Positions 1 to 12,400 of a DNA stretch of 64,000 bases are shown here, piece after piece. Where the stretch lies: the NCBI GenBank assembly GCA_949152475.1, contig OX424564.1:6200001-6264000 (forward strand), read 5' to 3'. A program made the translations under genes and the position numbers. Every line of letters starts with the position of its first letter. Within the stretch, counting starts at the first letter, position 1. This DNA is from Terebella lapidaria (lineage: Eukaryota; Annelida; Polychaeta; Terebellida; Terebellidae). Under the pieces are notes generated by a model. It was not told the origin of the DNA and did no database searches. It saw nothing but the letters and a program-made list of their open reading frames with translations.

Positions 1-2544
1 TAACATTGAAATCGGGCAAATATTTCCGAACTTTCAAAATCGGACTGAACAAATTCGGAAATCCAGAGAACAAGATCACACTCCTCTGGTAGAAAATCCG
101 ACGTACCCATGATTTTGAAAAATAGTTTCACCTGAACGTGATAACTTATTTGACTGATTTTATGAACTTGAACCAAACATACAATACTACACAAACATGT
201 ATTATTCAAATATATTGTGTTCTAGGAATGTCCCATATGAATTATTTATCTGTATATCATGCTAGTATTCAGTATGAACACTAGTATTCAGTACGCCATA
301 ATATTATTGCTGTAAGTTACACGCAACGATCGATAGGTGTGGGCGAACATATCCGGAAACTGCATTAAAGTATTTGGGTGCATACATATTATGCACAAGG
401 AGCTAATCTTCTTGTTTTCACCGGAAAAGCTGTAGGCTTTGTCACCATGGTAACCGTTCAATACAAACATGGACAACAAGTAATTCACAGTGTTGATACT
501 TATTTGTGTGGGCAGCGGAAATAAGTTCGATGAATTTTGTGGGATTTTTGTCAGATCAAGGCAAATACCAAGTTCGCAGTTAACAGTTCGAACCAGCAAT
601 GTGTTATTCGAACTAAGAAAGCATGTTACTGACCCTCCATAGTCAGCATTTCGTAACCATAGCGAAGCAGAGCTGTCTTCTGGCCAACAGAGAGGATGAC
701 TCTGGACATCGTGTACTTCTCAACCTTACACTTTTGAGTTGTACTAGCGCGTGATGCGACTTCCAGGTTTGAATCATGGAAAAACTAATAATAATATAAC
801 TAGTACACAGCAAATATAATAACGATACAATCAGAGATTGCAGACCCTCACCCCTTCAGATTTAATTACTAAAATTAAAGCTGATGACCGTTATATTTTT
901 GACCTGGTCAATTATCGGGTATTTTGGTCATACAACCATTGGTTATATACCAAAAGGTTGGAAATTAGCATACCCTAGAAAAACATTAAAAAAAACCATG
1001 TACATAAATTTGTCTAGAAACCATTCTATGGATTATGCAGTTACACTTGTGAAAGGAGAATGTGTTAAAAATGGTTTGTGTTTGTGAAAAATTCTCGAGA
1101 ATGAATGAGAGTTTGTGCCAACGACATGATACGTTTATTGATAATAGTCCAATGATGAAACAAAGGAAGACATGTCATTGTCCACACTGGAGATCATTGC
1201 CTCCACAAAATTGTCTTCCTGCCCCAGTGGGCAGTTCACAATGACAGTGGAGAGTATTCATTTGCCACTATTCAACTATTTGCATAGCGCGTCAAGGCAG
1301 CGAGCACCATGAAACTAATCACACACATACAGGAAGTGGATCCTTTAGAGAGGCTCTGAACTGGTGTCATCACCAGCAAGAGGCGAACAAAAGTGAATGC
1401 AAGCGAGCAGCAAATTACCCTTTGTCCTGTGTTTGGCACCCAATGTATCTGTGGAGGTCATCTGGAAGGGAGAGGGGAATACATATGACATCAGAGAGGT
1501 TTCATGAGACGTTGTTTATACTTGGGTATTAGTTCGTTTAAAAACCCAGCACGTGAGACAGAGGTCTGTGGACCGTCAATTCCCGAAAAGGCTCGTACTT
1601 GGCGAAGGTTGCGTACAAGTAGGAAAATCAAAACTGGGTATGATGTTCGGAAGGATTCGTGTATGCATGCGGACTACTAAATTTTTTTAGAAATCAATTA
1701 TTCACCACGGACACATATATATCCATATCAAAGAAGCAAATATATTTATGCGACCCAAGTAGGGTATGCTGGACTCCAGTACCGCACTATGCTAAGTAAA
1801 TGCAAATCGGTCTGTCTGTCTACTCTTCACTTTATCTATTTTCAATCCTAATGGAAAATAGAAGAAATTGCAGCATCTCCTATTTTGGCCGCAAAGATTA
1901 TTCAGGTTAGTGCATACAAATTCAGCTCACTAAGGATGCAATGGTAAAACATGATAATGTTTACCGACAAAATTTCAATCATTCAATCATTCATCCATGA
2001 CGAGTACAATACATATTGTCAGTAAGTGATACAATATTCAAATGGGTGAGGGAGTTATAACAATGTTGGCGGAAGTATGGTTATTCTGGTCATGATTTTT
2101 ATCCACCAACTCATAGGAAACGGAAGAGACATAGCCTGTTTGTGTTATTCCAGAAATAAAAAAAAAACACGAGAGTAGGTGATGGCACGAGATACTGGTG
2201 AATCTTTCATAATCCACCTATATAAGATTGATTCCCATTGTTGAAGTACGGATAGGTCACATTATTCTTCGATTTTTCTTGACAGGAAAGAAATATGTTT
2301 GCTTTTTGCGTACTTTCGAATACCAGGTTACATGAGGTGAGATAATATACCCAGCACCGCAGAGCAAATTCCAGCCGATACCATATAAGTAAATGTCCAC
2401 ATCAATGTTATCCAAGAAAGTTTGATGAATGTCGAATGCGTCTAATTCATTCAAATGCGTATTTTTTAGTGATAGTATTTTTTAAATACTATAAATGATA
2501 GTATTTTTTTTTTATTCATTCAAATGCGTCGAATTCGTCTAATT
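1..2544. other. Gene-free repeat mosaic left of the 364-bp array
   Basis: No recognisable gene. Positions about 390-470 match the reverse complement of about 24440-24520, so this is an inverted fragment of the dispersed module found throughout the first 36 kb. Positions about 2415-2452 resemble the module segment near 24600-24630, just before the point where the tandem array begins. A local duplication of an AATGCGTC-containing stretch lies at 2431-2460 and 2508-2540, separated by T-rich sequence. One short coding-looking stretch on the minus strand is listed separately. The open frames at 884-1244 and 2257-2454 have no recognisable content. Confidence 0.5.
634..786 (-). other. Possible orphan exon, unrecognised
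   Basis: The minus strand is open from just after a TAG near 787 down to a TAA near 625. In the second half the codons look coding-like (ATC CTC TCT GTT GGC CAG AAG), giving residues such as MSRVILSVGQKTALLRYGYE. A GTCAGT donor-like hexamer follows at 628-633. I do not recognise the protein and there is no convincing polypyrimidine tract before it. It may be a relic exon or chance. Confidence 0.15.
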
Positions 2545-5500
2545 CCTGATGACGCCAGTGTGTCTTTGGATTAACTATTTGGTCGGGCTTTATTTCTATT
2601 GCAAAATGTTGTATTTTACGTTTCTTATTGGCATCATCAAAATCTGATTGTATTGGTGGTAATAGATTGATACTTACATTCATACCACTGAGTCGGTGTC
2701 ACTGCTGGCGGACGTTAAATCTGTCCCCGAGGATACCATCAACTCAGTAGCCTTCTGGCTTGTGATTGGGTACTTTTGTACTTGTCATGTATCTATTCCA
2801 TGGGGTTAGTTTCGGATTTCTAAATTGTTTCCATAGGTTGTTGGGCAGTTGTATACTAATTCCATCAGGTGTACAGTAGGAACAACTACACTTAACACAC
2901 TGTCTGCCCCTGATGACGCCAGTGTGTCTTTGGATTAACTATTTGGTCGGGCTTTGTTTCTATTGCAAAATGTTGTATTTTACGTTTCTTATTGGCATCA
3001 TCAAAATCTGATTGTATTGGTGGTAATAGATTGATACTTACATTCATACCACTGAGTCGGTGTCACTGCTGGCGGACGTTAAATCTGTCCCCGAGGATAC
3101 CATCAACTCAGTAGCCTTCTGGCTTGTGATTGGGTACTTTTGTACTTGTCATGTATCTATTCCATGGGGTTAGTTTCGGATTTCTAAATTGTTTCCATAG
3201 GTTGTTGGGCAGTTGTATACTAATTCCATCAGGTGTACAGTAGAAACAACTACACTTAACACACTGTCTGCCCCTGATGACGCCAGTGTGTCTTTGGATT
3301 AACTATTTGGTCGGGCTTTGTTTCTATTGCAAAATGTTGTATTTTACGTTTCTTATTGGCATCATCGAAATCTGATTGTATTGGTGGTAATAGATTGATA
3401 CTTACATTCATACCACTTAGTCGGTGTCACCGCTGGCGGACGTTAAATCTGTCCCCGAGGATACCATCAACTCAGTAGCCTTCTGGCTTGTGATTGGGTA
3501 CTTTTGTACTTGTCATGTATCTATTCCATGGGGTTAGTTTCGGATTTCTAAATTGTTTCCATAGGTTGTTGGGCAGTTGTATACTAATTCCATCAGGTGT
3601 ACAGTAGAAACAACTACACTTAACACACTGTCTGCCCCTGATGACGCCAGTGTGTCTTTGGATTAACTATTTGGTCGGGCTTTGTTTCTATTGCAAAATG
3701 TTGTATTTTACGTTTCTTATTGGCATCATCAAAATCTGATTGTATTGGTGGTAATAGATTGATACTTACATTCATACCACTGAGTCGGTGTCACTGCTGG
3801 CGGACGTTAAATCTGTCCCCGAGGATACCATCAACTCAGTAGCCTTCTGGCTTGTGATTGGGTACTTTTGTACTTGTCATGTATCTATTCCATGGGGTTA
3901 GTTTCGGATTTCTAAATTGTTTCCATAGGTTGTTGGGCAGTTGTATACTAATTCCATCAGATGTACAGTAGAAACAACTTCACTTAACACACTGTCTGCC
4001 CCTGATGACGCCAGTGTGTCTTTGGATTAACTATTTGGTCGGGCTTTGTTTCTATTGCAAAATGTTGTATTTTACGTTTCTTATTGGCATCATCAAAATC
4101 TGATTGTATTGGTGGTAATAGATTGATACTTACATTCATACCACTGAGTCGGTGTCACTGCTGGCGGACGTTAAATCTGTCCCCGAGGATACCATCAACT
4201 CAGTAGCCTTCTGGCTTGTGATTGGGTACTTTTGTACTTGTCATGTATCTATTCCATGGGGTTAGTTTCGGATTTCTAAATTGTTTCCATAGGTTGTTGG
4301 GCAGTTGTATACTAATTCCATCAGGTGTACAGTAGAAACAACTACACTTTTAACACACTGTCTGCCCCTGATGACGCCAGTGTGTCTTTGGATTAACTAT
4401 TTGGTCGGGCTTTGTTTCTATTGCAAAATGTTGTATTTTACGTTTCTTATTGGCATCATCAAAATCTGATCGTATTGGTGGTAATAGATTGATACTTACA
4501 TTCATACCACTGAGTCGGTGTCACTGCTGGCGGACGTTAAATCTGTCCCCGAGGATACCATCAACTCAGTAGCCTTCTGGCTTGTGATTGGGTACTTTTG
4601 TACTTGTCATGTATCTATTCCATGGGGTTAGTTTCGGATTTCTAAATTGTTTCCATAGGTTGTTGGGCAGTTGTATACTAATTCCATCAGGTGTACAGTA
4701 GAAACAACTACACTTAACACACTGTCTGCCCCTGATGACGCCAGTGTGTCTTTGGATTAACTATTTGGTCGGGCTTTGTTTCTATTGCAAAATGTTGTAT
4801 TTTACGTTTCTTATTGGCATCATCAAAATCTGATTGTATTGGTGGTAATAGATTGATACTTACATTCATACCACTGAGTCGGTGTCACTGCTGGCGGACG
4901 TTAAATCTGTCCCCGAGGATACCATCAACTCAGTAGCCTTCTGGCTTGTGATTGGGTACTTTTGTACTTGTCATGTATCTATTCCATGGGGTTAGTTTCG
5001 GATTTCTAAATTGTTTCCATAGGTTGTTGGGCAGTTGTATACTAATTCCATCAGGTGTACAGTAGAAACAACTACACTTAACACACTGTCTGCCCCTGAT
5101 GACGCCAGTGTGTCTTTGGATTAACTATTTGGTCGGGCTTTGTTTCTATTACAAAATGTTGTATTTTACGTTTCTTATTGGCATCATCAAAATCTGATTG
5201 TATTGGTGGTAATAGATTGATACTTACATTCATACCACTGAGTCGGTGTCACTGCTGGCGGACGTTAAATCTGTCCCCGAGGATACCATCAACTCAGTAG
5301 CCTTCTGGCTTGTGATTGGGTACTTTTGTACTTGTCATGTATCTATTCCATGGGGTTAGTTTCGGATTTCTAAATTGTTTCCATAGGTTGTTGGGCAGTT
5401 GTATACTAATTCCATCAGGTGTACAGTAGAAACAACTACACTTAACACACTGTCTGCCCCTGATGACGCCAGTGTGTCTTTGGATTAACTATTTGGTCGG

Positions 5501-8500
5501 GCTTTGTTTCTATTGCAAAATGTTGTATTTTACGTTTCTTATTGGCATCATCAAAATCTGATTGTATTGGTGGTAATAGATTGATACTTACATTCATACC
5601 ACTGAGTCGGTGTCACTGCTGGCGGACGTTAAATCTGTCCCCGAGGATACCATCAACTCAGTAGCCTTCTGGCTTGTGATTGGGTACTTTTGTACTTGTC
5701 ATGTATCTATTCCATGGGGTTAGTTTCGGATTTCTAAATTGTTTCCATAGGTTGTTGGGCAGTTGTATACTAATTCCATCAGGTGTACAGTAGAAACAAC
5801 TACACTTAACACACTGTCTGCCCCTGATGACGCCAGTGTGTCTTTGGATTAACTATTTGGTCGGGCTTTGTTTCTATTGCAAAATGTTGTATTTTACGTT
5901 TCTTATTGGCATCATCAAAATCTGATTGTATTGGTGGTAATAGATTGATACTTACATTCATACCACTGAGTCGGTGTCACTGCTGGCGGACGTTAAATCT
6001 GTCCCCGAGGATACCATCAACTCAGTAGCCTTCTGGCTTGTGATTGGGTACTTTTGTACTTGTCATGTATCTATTCCATGGGGTTAGTTTCGGATTTCTA
6101 AATTGTTTCCATAGGTTGTTGGGCAGTTGTATACTAATTCCATCAGGTGTACAGTAGAAACAACTACACTTAACACACTGTCTGCCCCTGATGACGCCAG
6201 TGTGTCTTTGGATTAACTATTTGGTCGGGCTTTGTTTCTATTGCAAAATGTTGTATTTTACGTTTCTTATTGGCATCATCAAAATCTGATTGTATTGGTG
6301 GTAATAGATTGATACTTACATTCATACCACTGAGTCGGTGTCACTGCTGGCGGACGTTAAATCTGTCCCCGAGGATACCATCAACTCAGTAGCCTTCTGG
6401 CTTGTGATTGGGTACTTTTGTACTTGTCATGTATCTATTCCATGGGGTTAGTTTCGGATTTCTAAATTGTTTCCATAGGTTGTTGGGCAGTTGTATACTA
6501 ATTCCATCAGGTGTACAGTAGAAACAACTACACTTAACACACTGTCTGCCCCTGATGACGCCAGTGTGTCTTTGGATTAACTATTTGGTCGGGCTTTGTT
6601 TCTATTGCAAAATGTTGTATTTTACGTTTCTTATTGGCATCATCAAAATCTGATTGTATTGGTGGTAATAGATTGATACTTACATTCATACCACTGAGTC
6701 GGTGTCACTGCTGGCGGACGTTAAATCTGTCCCCGAGGATACCATCAACTCAGTAGCCTTCTGGCTTGTGATTGGGTACTTTTGTACTTGTCATGTATCT
6801 ATTCCATGGGGTTAGTTTCGGATTTCTAAATTGTTTCCATAGGTTGTTGGGCAGTTGTATACTAATTCCATCAGGTGTACAGTAGAAACAACTACACTTA
6901 ACACACTGTCTGCCCCTGATGACGCCAGTGTGTCTTTGGATTAACTATTTGGTCGGGCTTTGTTTCTATTGCAAAATGTTGTATTTTACGTTTCTTATTG
7001 GCATCATCAAAATCTGATTGTATTGGTGGTAATAGATTGATACTTACATTCATACCACTGAGTCGGTGTCACTGCTGGCGGACGTTAAATCTGTCCCCGA
7101 GGATACCATCAACTCAGTAGCCTTCTGGCTTGTGATTGGGTACTTTTGTACTTGTCATGTATCTATTCCATGGGGTTAGTTTCGGATTTCTAAATTGTTT
7201 CCATAGGTTGTTGGGCAGTTGTATACTAATTCCATCAGGTGTACAGTAGAAACAACTACACTTAACACACTGTCTGCCCCTGATGACGCCAGTGTGTCTT
7301 TGGATTAACTATTTGGTCGGGCTTTGTTTCTATTGCAAAATGTTGTATTTTACGTTTCTTATTGGCATCATCAAAATCTGATTGTATTGGTGGTAATAGA
7401 TTGATACTTACATTCATACCACTGAGTCGGTGTCACTGCTGGCGGACGTTAAATCTGTCCCCGAGGATACCATCAACTCAGTAGCCTTCTGGCTTGTGAT
7501 TGGGTACTTTTGTACTTGTCATGTATCTATTCCATGGGGTTAGTTTCGGATTTCTAAATTGTTTCCATAGGTTGTTGGGCAGTTGTATACTAATTCCATC
7601 AGGTGTACAGTAGAAACAACTACACTTAACACACTGTCTGCCCCTGATGACGCCAGTGTGTCTTTGGATTAACTATTTGGTCGGGCTTTGTTTCTATTGC
7701 AAAATGTTGTATTTTACGTTTCTTATTGGCATCATCAAAATCTGATTGTATTGGTGGTAATAGATTGATACTTACATTCATACCACTGAGTCGGTGTCAC
7801 TGCTGGCGGACGTTAAATCTGTCCCCGAGGATACCATCAACTCAGTAGCCTTCTGGCTTGTGATTGGGTACTTTTGTACTTGTCATGTATCTATTCCATG
7901 GGGTTAGTTTCGGATTTCTAAATTGTTTCCATAGGTTGTTGGGCAGTTGTATACTAATTCCATCAGGTGTACAGTAGAAACAACTACACTTAACACACTG
8001 TCTGCCCCTGATGACGCCAGTGTGTCTTTGGATTAACTATTTGGTCGGGCTTTGTTTCTATTGCAAAATGTTGTATTTTACGTTTCTTATTGGCATCATC
8101 AAAATCTGATTGTATTGGTGGTAATAGATTGATACTTACATTCATACCACTGAGTCGGTGTCACTGCTGGCGGACGTTAAATCTGTCCCCGAGGATACCA
8201 TCAACTCAGTAGCCTTCTGGCTTGTGATTGGGTACTTTTGTACTTGTCATGTATCTATTCCATGGGGTTAGTTTCGGATTTCTAAATTGTTTCCATAGGT
8301 TGTTGGGCAGTTGTATACTAATTCCATCAGGTGTACAGTAGAAACAACTACACTTAACACACTGTCTGCCCCTGATGACGCCAGTGTGTCTTTGGATTAA
8401 CTATTTGGTCGGGCTTTGTTTCTATTGCAAAATGTTGTATTTTACGTTTCTTATTGGCATCATCAAAATCTGATTGTATTGGTGGTAATAGATTGATACT

Positions 8501-8872
8501 TACATTCATACCACTGAGTCGGTGTCACTGCTGGCGGACGTTAAATCTGTCCCCGAGGATACCATCAACTCAGTAGCCTTCTGGCTTGTGATTGGGTACT
8601 TTTGTACTTGTCATGTATCTATTCCATGGGGTTAGTTTCGGATTTCTAAATTGTTTCCATAGGTTGTTGGGCAGTTGTATACTAATTCCATCAGGTGTAC
8701 AGTAGAAACAACTACACTTAACACACTGTCTGCCCCTGATGACGCCAGTGTGTCTTTGGATTAACTATTTGGTCGGGCTTTGTTTCTATTGCAAAATGTT
8801 GTATTTTACGTTTCTTATTGGCATCATCAAAATCTGATTGTATTGGTGGTAATAGATTGATACTTACATTCA
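2545..8872 (+). repeat. 364-bp tandem array, about 17.4 units
   Basis: Units start with CCTGATGACGCCAGTG at 2545, 2909, 3273, 3637, 4001, 4367, 4731, 5095, 5459, 5823, 6187, 6551, 6915, 7279, 7643, 8007, 8371 and 8735. All spacings are 364 bp except one of 366, caused by two extra T in the unit at 4001. The last unit stops after about 137 bases. Copies are almost identical, with only scattered substitutions by eye, concentrated in the first units, so the array is recently amplified or homogenised. No unit encodes a long frame. The array interrupts a dispersed-module copy: sequence resembling the module before and after about 24620 lies on its two sides. The same unit recurs inverted at 19208-20054. 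Confidence 0.97.
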
Positions 8873-11420
8873 TGTCTTCTATACGCTTCTACCACACATC
8901 TTCGAACTGCTAACTCTGACAAGTCCTAGATAGTATATTGTCCAATACCAGTTTCGAGACTAGGGGTGATAATATATGTATGGGAGGAGTTGTGTCTTGT
9001 CATGATGTACGCAACTCTCATGGTGGTACGTGAGCTGTATACTTCGTGTGTTTTGGGTATCTGTCATGACGGGTATTTGACATGCTCGGGACGGTACCTG
9101 TCTCTTTCTGTGTCATATTCCTGTTGAGAAAACCATCATTCGCTAACTATATAGATATCTGAGTGTATAAAATTCATTTGCAGAAATTTATTGAGCGTAT
9201 AGTATACAATACATGATTAGGATTCATTGCCATTCTTACTATATGAAGAATCAGTGCCATTTTGACTATGTTTTTTGTCAATGACAAATATGTTTTCGAT
9301 GCATTTAGCATCTCGAAATATCGAGATAAGAAACAGTATTCTTGGTGTCCTATAGAACTACCTCAAAATGATAAGATAATTCTTTCTTGCACGTCCTAAA
9401 TCAGCCACCGTACCCTTAGTCCTGCTCATTATCCTTGCTATAGTCTCAAGTATTATCAGTGAGAAGATTAAAACGTGCTCGATTTTTACCGACTAATTAG
9501 TAAACTGCAGATGACAGACGAAAATTTCGTTCGCCATGAGTTCTGAAATGATATTGTTTCTAACAACAAAGAAATCTATACGTATGACAATGCATGCTAC
9601 ATATATTTGTTCACTTCGATATCACTGTGTTTGCCAGCCAAAGAAGGTAATACAGGTCGAGATGTATCATATTGCTGTGAAACACATTGGTTGCCGGGTT
9701 TGCTCAGTTTGTGGGAGTGTGACTTCTCGCCAATGCAGTCGGTTCATGGTCATATAGTGCAGAGGAAACTAGATATTGGTCCTGAGATGAGACAAATTTT
9801 GGAATGAAAAACGTGATGCTCAGAGCATGTGCCTAACATCTTGATTATTACACTCAATATTAATATTGTCAAAGGAAGTCAGAAAGTGCATCAGGTGAGA
9901 AACTGTGGCCACAGTCATCATTACAGATGATTGCGTCACTTTTTGCACTGAAAATATTCTTTGTTAGAGTGAAAATTGATTTTCTGAAACGCGACACCAA
10001 GACGCTATGTGTCTGTGACCCTGCTCATTCGAAGCTATAAGAATGAATTCTGATCTGTGAAATGCATTTTTGCGTCTTTGGAGTGTTCCGCTTCCTGCAA
10101 TGCCTACAAATTAGCATCACACTTACATGTATATGATGTCATACTTACGTGAGAATTTCCAGTTAAAGTTCCAGCTTAGTATTGTATAACTACAATTAAA
10201 TCATTGATTCACTACTAATAGTGTGATTTTGATTATTGATTCAGACAAGTTCTTAACCAGGATTGATCCATTTTCGGCACCGTCGATTGTGAATAATGTG
10301 TTGACTGAATTGTGCTCCTGTGCGGATAAAGACTGGTCCTAGTGCAGATTGTGTCTGAAGATATCATTGGCTCGAATGTGGTTGCGTGAGCTTTGTGCCT
10401 CCGGGAGGTGAGAAAGAATGCACAGGTGTGCAATGGCTGAATTAATTTTGATAATCATGTCAAACCTTGTGGAGGAAAAAACTGCACGGAAAGCAAAGAG
10501 TGTAAAGTTACTCTCTTTGCTGATAACCTGTTCAAACCCATAAGGCTGATGAGATGATTGTACCATCCAGGTCAGATCAAATGTCCATCAGCAGCGACAC
10601 CAACTCGTACCTGACATGGCAAAACCACTCATGTTATCAATAATCATTATCCAAAATGGATATTTATATTTGTTTATATATAGATATAAAAATCAATACA
10701 TATATATCGCAATAAATTTGCTAAATTCAGTGGTCAAACTTAGGTCTGGTATTTCCATGTTATATAGGTCAGAGCACAAATACATATCACTTGTACCTAT
10801 AAATTTTCCACTCATTATTCATTTGGTGAGAAAGAAGAGCAGATAAAAGATTGTTGATTATACTTGTGGTGTACCACATTTGCAGTCTACCATAATAAAA
10901 CCACTAGAGGGTTAAAGCGGAATAATTCTAATTGCGTTAGCAAATCAAGCTTCACAGAAATACTCACAGTCAGTCAGAACACCATCAATAATTTCATTAT
11001 CAATGAACCAAACACACCAGACTTATATGGAACCAGCTTTATAGCACCTGTGGGTCTGGTACGTGCATGGAAAAATTACTATGGTATTTTTTCGAACTTA
11101 CAATAACTGATGTTCCTTGCATTGCTTCATTCAACCCTACCGAGTTACCAGCATCCTTATCAGCGACAGATGTGAACACATGAAGAAATGGAAGAAATAA
11201 CATTGATTGCATAAGACAAGACCAGACCAACTTCATGCCTCTTAACCTATTGTCTGATTTATGTGCAAATTTATGTGCATTTTTTGGCTGGTCTGTGTCT
11301 GAATGCATCTTTGTGATTCCTTGTACACTGACGATGAACAATACACTGTGTGCAAATCCCCAAAAGCTTGTTATTGGTCGGCTTTAGAGCCCGATGAACT
11401 TCACCCAATGTTTCTGAGTT
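8873..11420 (+). repeat. Dispersed module, copy 1 (right of array)
   Basis: Non-coding. It can be aligned by eye, segment by segment, with 13330-16030: a GTGTTCC block near 10085 with 14535, a block with TTTGCAGTCTACCATAATAA near 10881 with 15317, one with GGTCTGGTACGTGCATGG near 11052 with 15492, and the anchor GTGATTCCTTG at 11313 with 15750. Frames at 10864-11106 and 15304-15519 look alike only because they are repeat copies. Both hold short peptides of no known family and diverge by indels. Confidence 0.6.
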
Positions 11421-11476
11421 ACAACTGGCACGTGAGAGAGATTAATCTGAATTAAATTCTATAGAGAGTGAACTAT

Positions 11477-11617
11477 TCATGAGTTTCCCTGTCATTTTTG
11501 TTTTCTCTCACTTCGTAAGCCTGATATGACTTTCTGTCCCCAGACTATGAGATTGGATAACGGACCTTGTTTTGTTTGCTTGTAATATTTAATACTGGGT
11601 ATTGATTCTACGTCTAT
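11477..11617 (+). repeat. 140-bp block, inverted partner at 18243-18382
   Basis: This block matches the reverse complement of 18243-18382 at roughly 93-95% by eye, much closer than the surrounding module copies match each other. In one frame both copies could encode a stretch including FPCHFCFLSLR and MRLDNGPCFVCL. This copy has an in-frame stop soon afterwards and the 18-kb copy does not. I do not recognise the peptide. Confidence 0.7.
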
Positions 11618-12066
11618 CAGCACGCACATCACCCTAAGGAGTTTCTGTCTTATTGATACATATAAAAATGGCGTATCGGCGAGTGCATTATTTGCCTCGT
11701 GTGGGGTCTACGGGCGGGCGGATGAACCACCGGCATGACAGGGGCGGATACAGGAATTAGGTATGGGGGATGCTCTTCATATTTGGAATTTGACGCACAA
11801 ACGCGAGCACATCACACCCTGCAGTTTGGGAATTCTGGGATTTGTTGGTACTCTAGATGATATCCTAGGCGTAGTTTACATCTGTACTTGAGCAATACAG
11901 ACTTTTAGAATGTATGTACATTCTGGTCCGATGATTTGGGGGTGCCATAAGGCAAAAGATTAGCGACCGGTTGGGAACTAGATGATGTATGTAAAAATGG
12001 CAGGGCTTCCAGACATGTCATCAGTACTCGTTACCCAGGGACAGACAGACAGACCCAAATGCACTA

Positions 12067-12104
12067 CCCTCGCCCCCCCCCCTCCCCTCCCCACGGGGGC
12101 GAGG
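12067..12104. repeat. C-rich low-complexity tract
   Basis: A run of C with interspersed T, followed by a short G run (CCCCACGGGGGCGAGGG), forms a small hairpin-capable low-complexity stretch. It lies in otherwise featureless sequence between 11620 and 12240. Confidence 0.8.
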
Positions 12105-12250
12105 GTAATAAGCAATGATATATAGTTAGACAAACAGAAATGCACTTTGCCTTACCATCGCTTAGCTTTACTAGCTGGTGATGACACAGCCACTCAGCAG
12201 ACCAATCACATGTCAGTACAGAAAAAAACAAAGTACATGTATATGGTAAG

Positions 12251-12400
12251 CGATGTCTTCTAAACGCTGGTACGCTGGTATACTGGTACAAGCATTGTGA
12301 AGCTTATTGTGGCATACACGAAATGAGCAGTATTGTTGAGTTCATGCACCTTGCAATGCTTGTACCAGCATACCAGTGTACCAGCGTTTAGAAGACATCG
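12251..12400. mobile_element. 150-bp palindromic MITE with 9-bp target duplication (MULE-type)
   Basis: The two ends are inverted repeats of about 47 bp. The left starts CGATGTCTTCTAAACGCTGG and the right ends CCAGCGTTTAGAAGACATCG, with only a few mismatches in the arms. The element is flanked on both sides by TATGGTAAG (12242-12250 and 12401-12409). A 9-bp duplication with long TIRs is characteristic of Mutator-like elements, and at 150 bp it can only be non-autonomous. Confidence 0.88.

Noticed and set aside
2545-8872. CTGATGA at the start of every 364-bp unit suggested a hammerhead ribozyme (retrozyme).
   Set aside because: No GAAA follows after a short stem II on this strand, and the opposite strand offers only a poor match (TTGATGG...CAGATTT). 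The conserved core is missing although copies are almost identical, so a hammerhead is not supported.
2545-8872. Regular spacing could be mistaken for a CRISPR array.
   Set aside because: The whole 364-bp unit is repeated without variable spacers, and the genome is eukaryotic.
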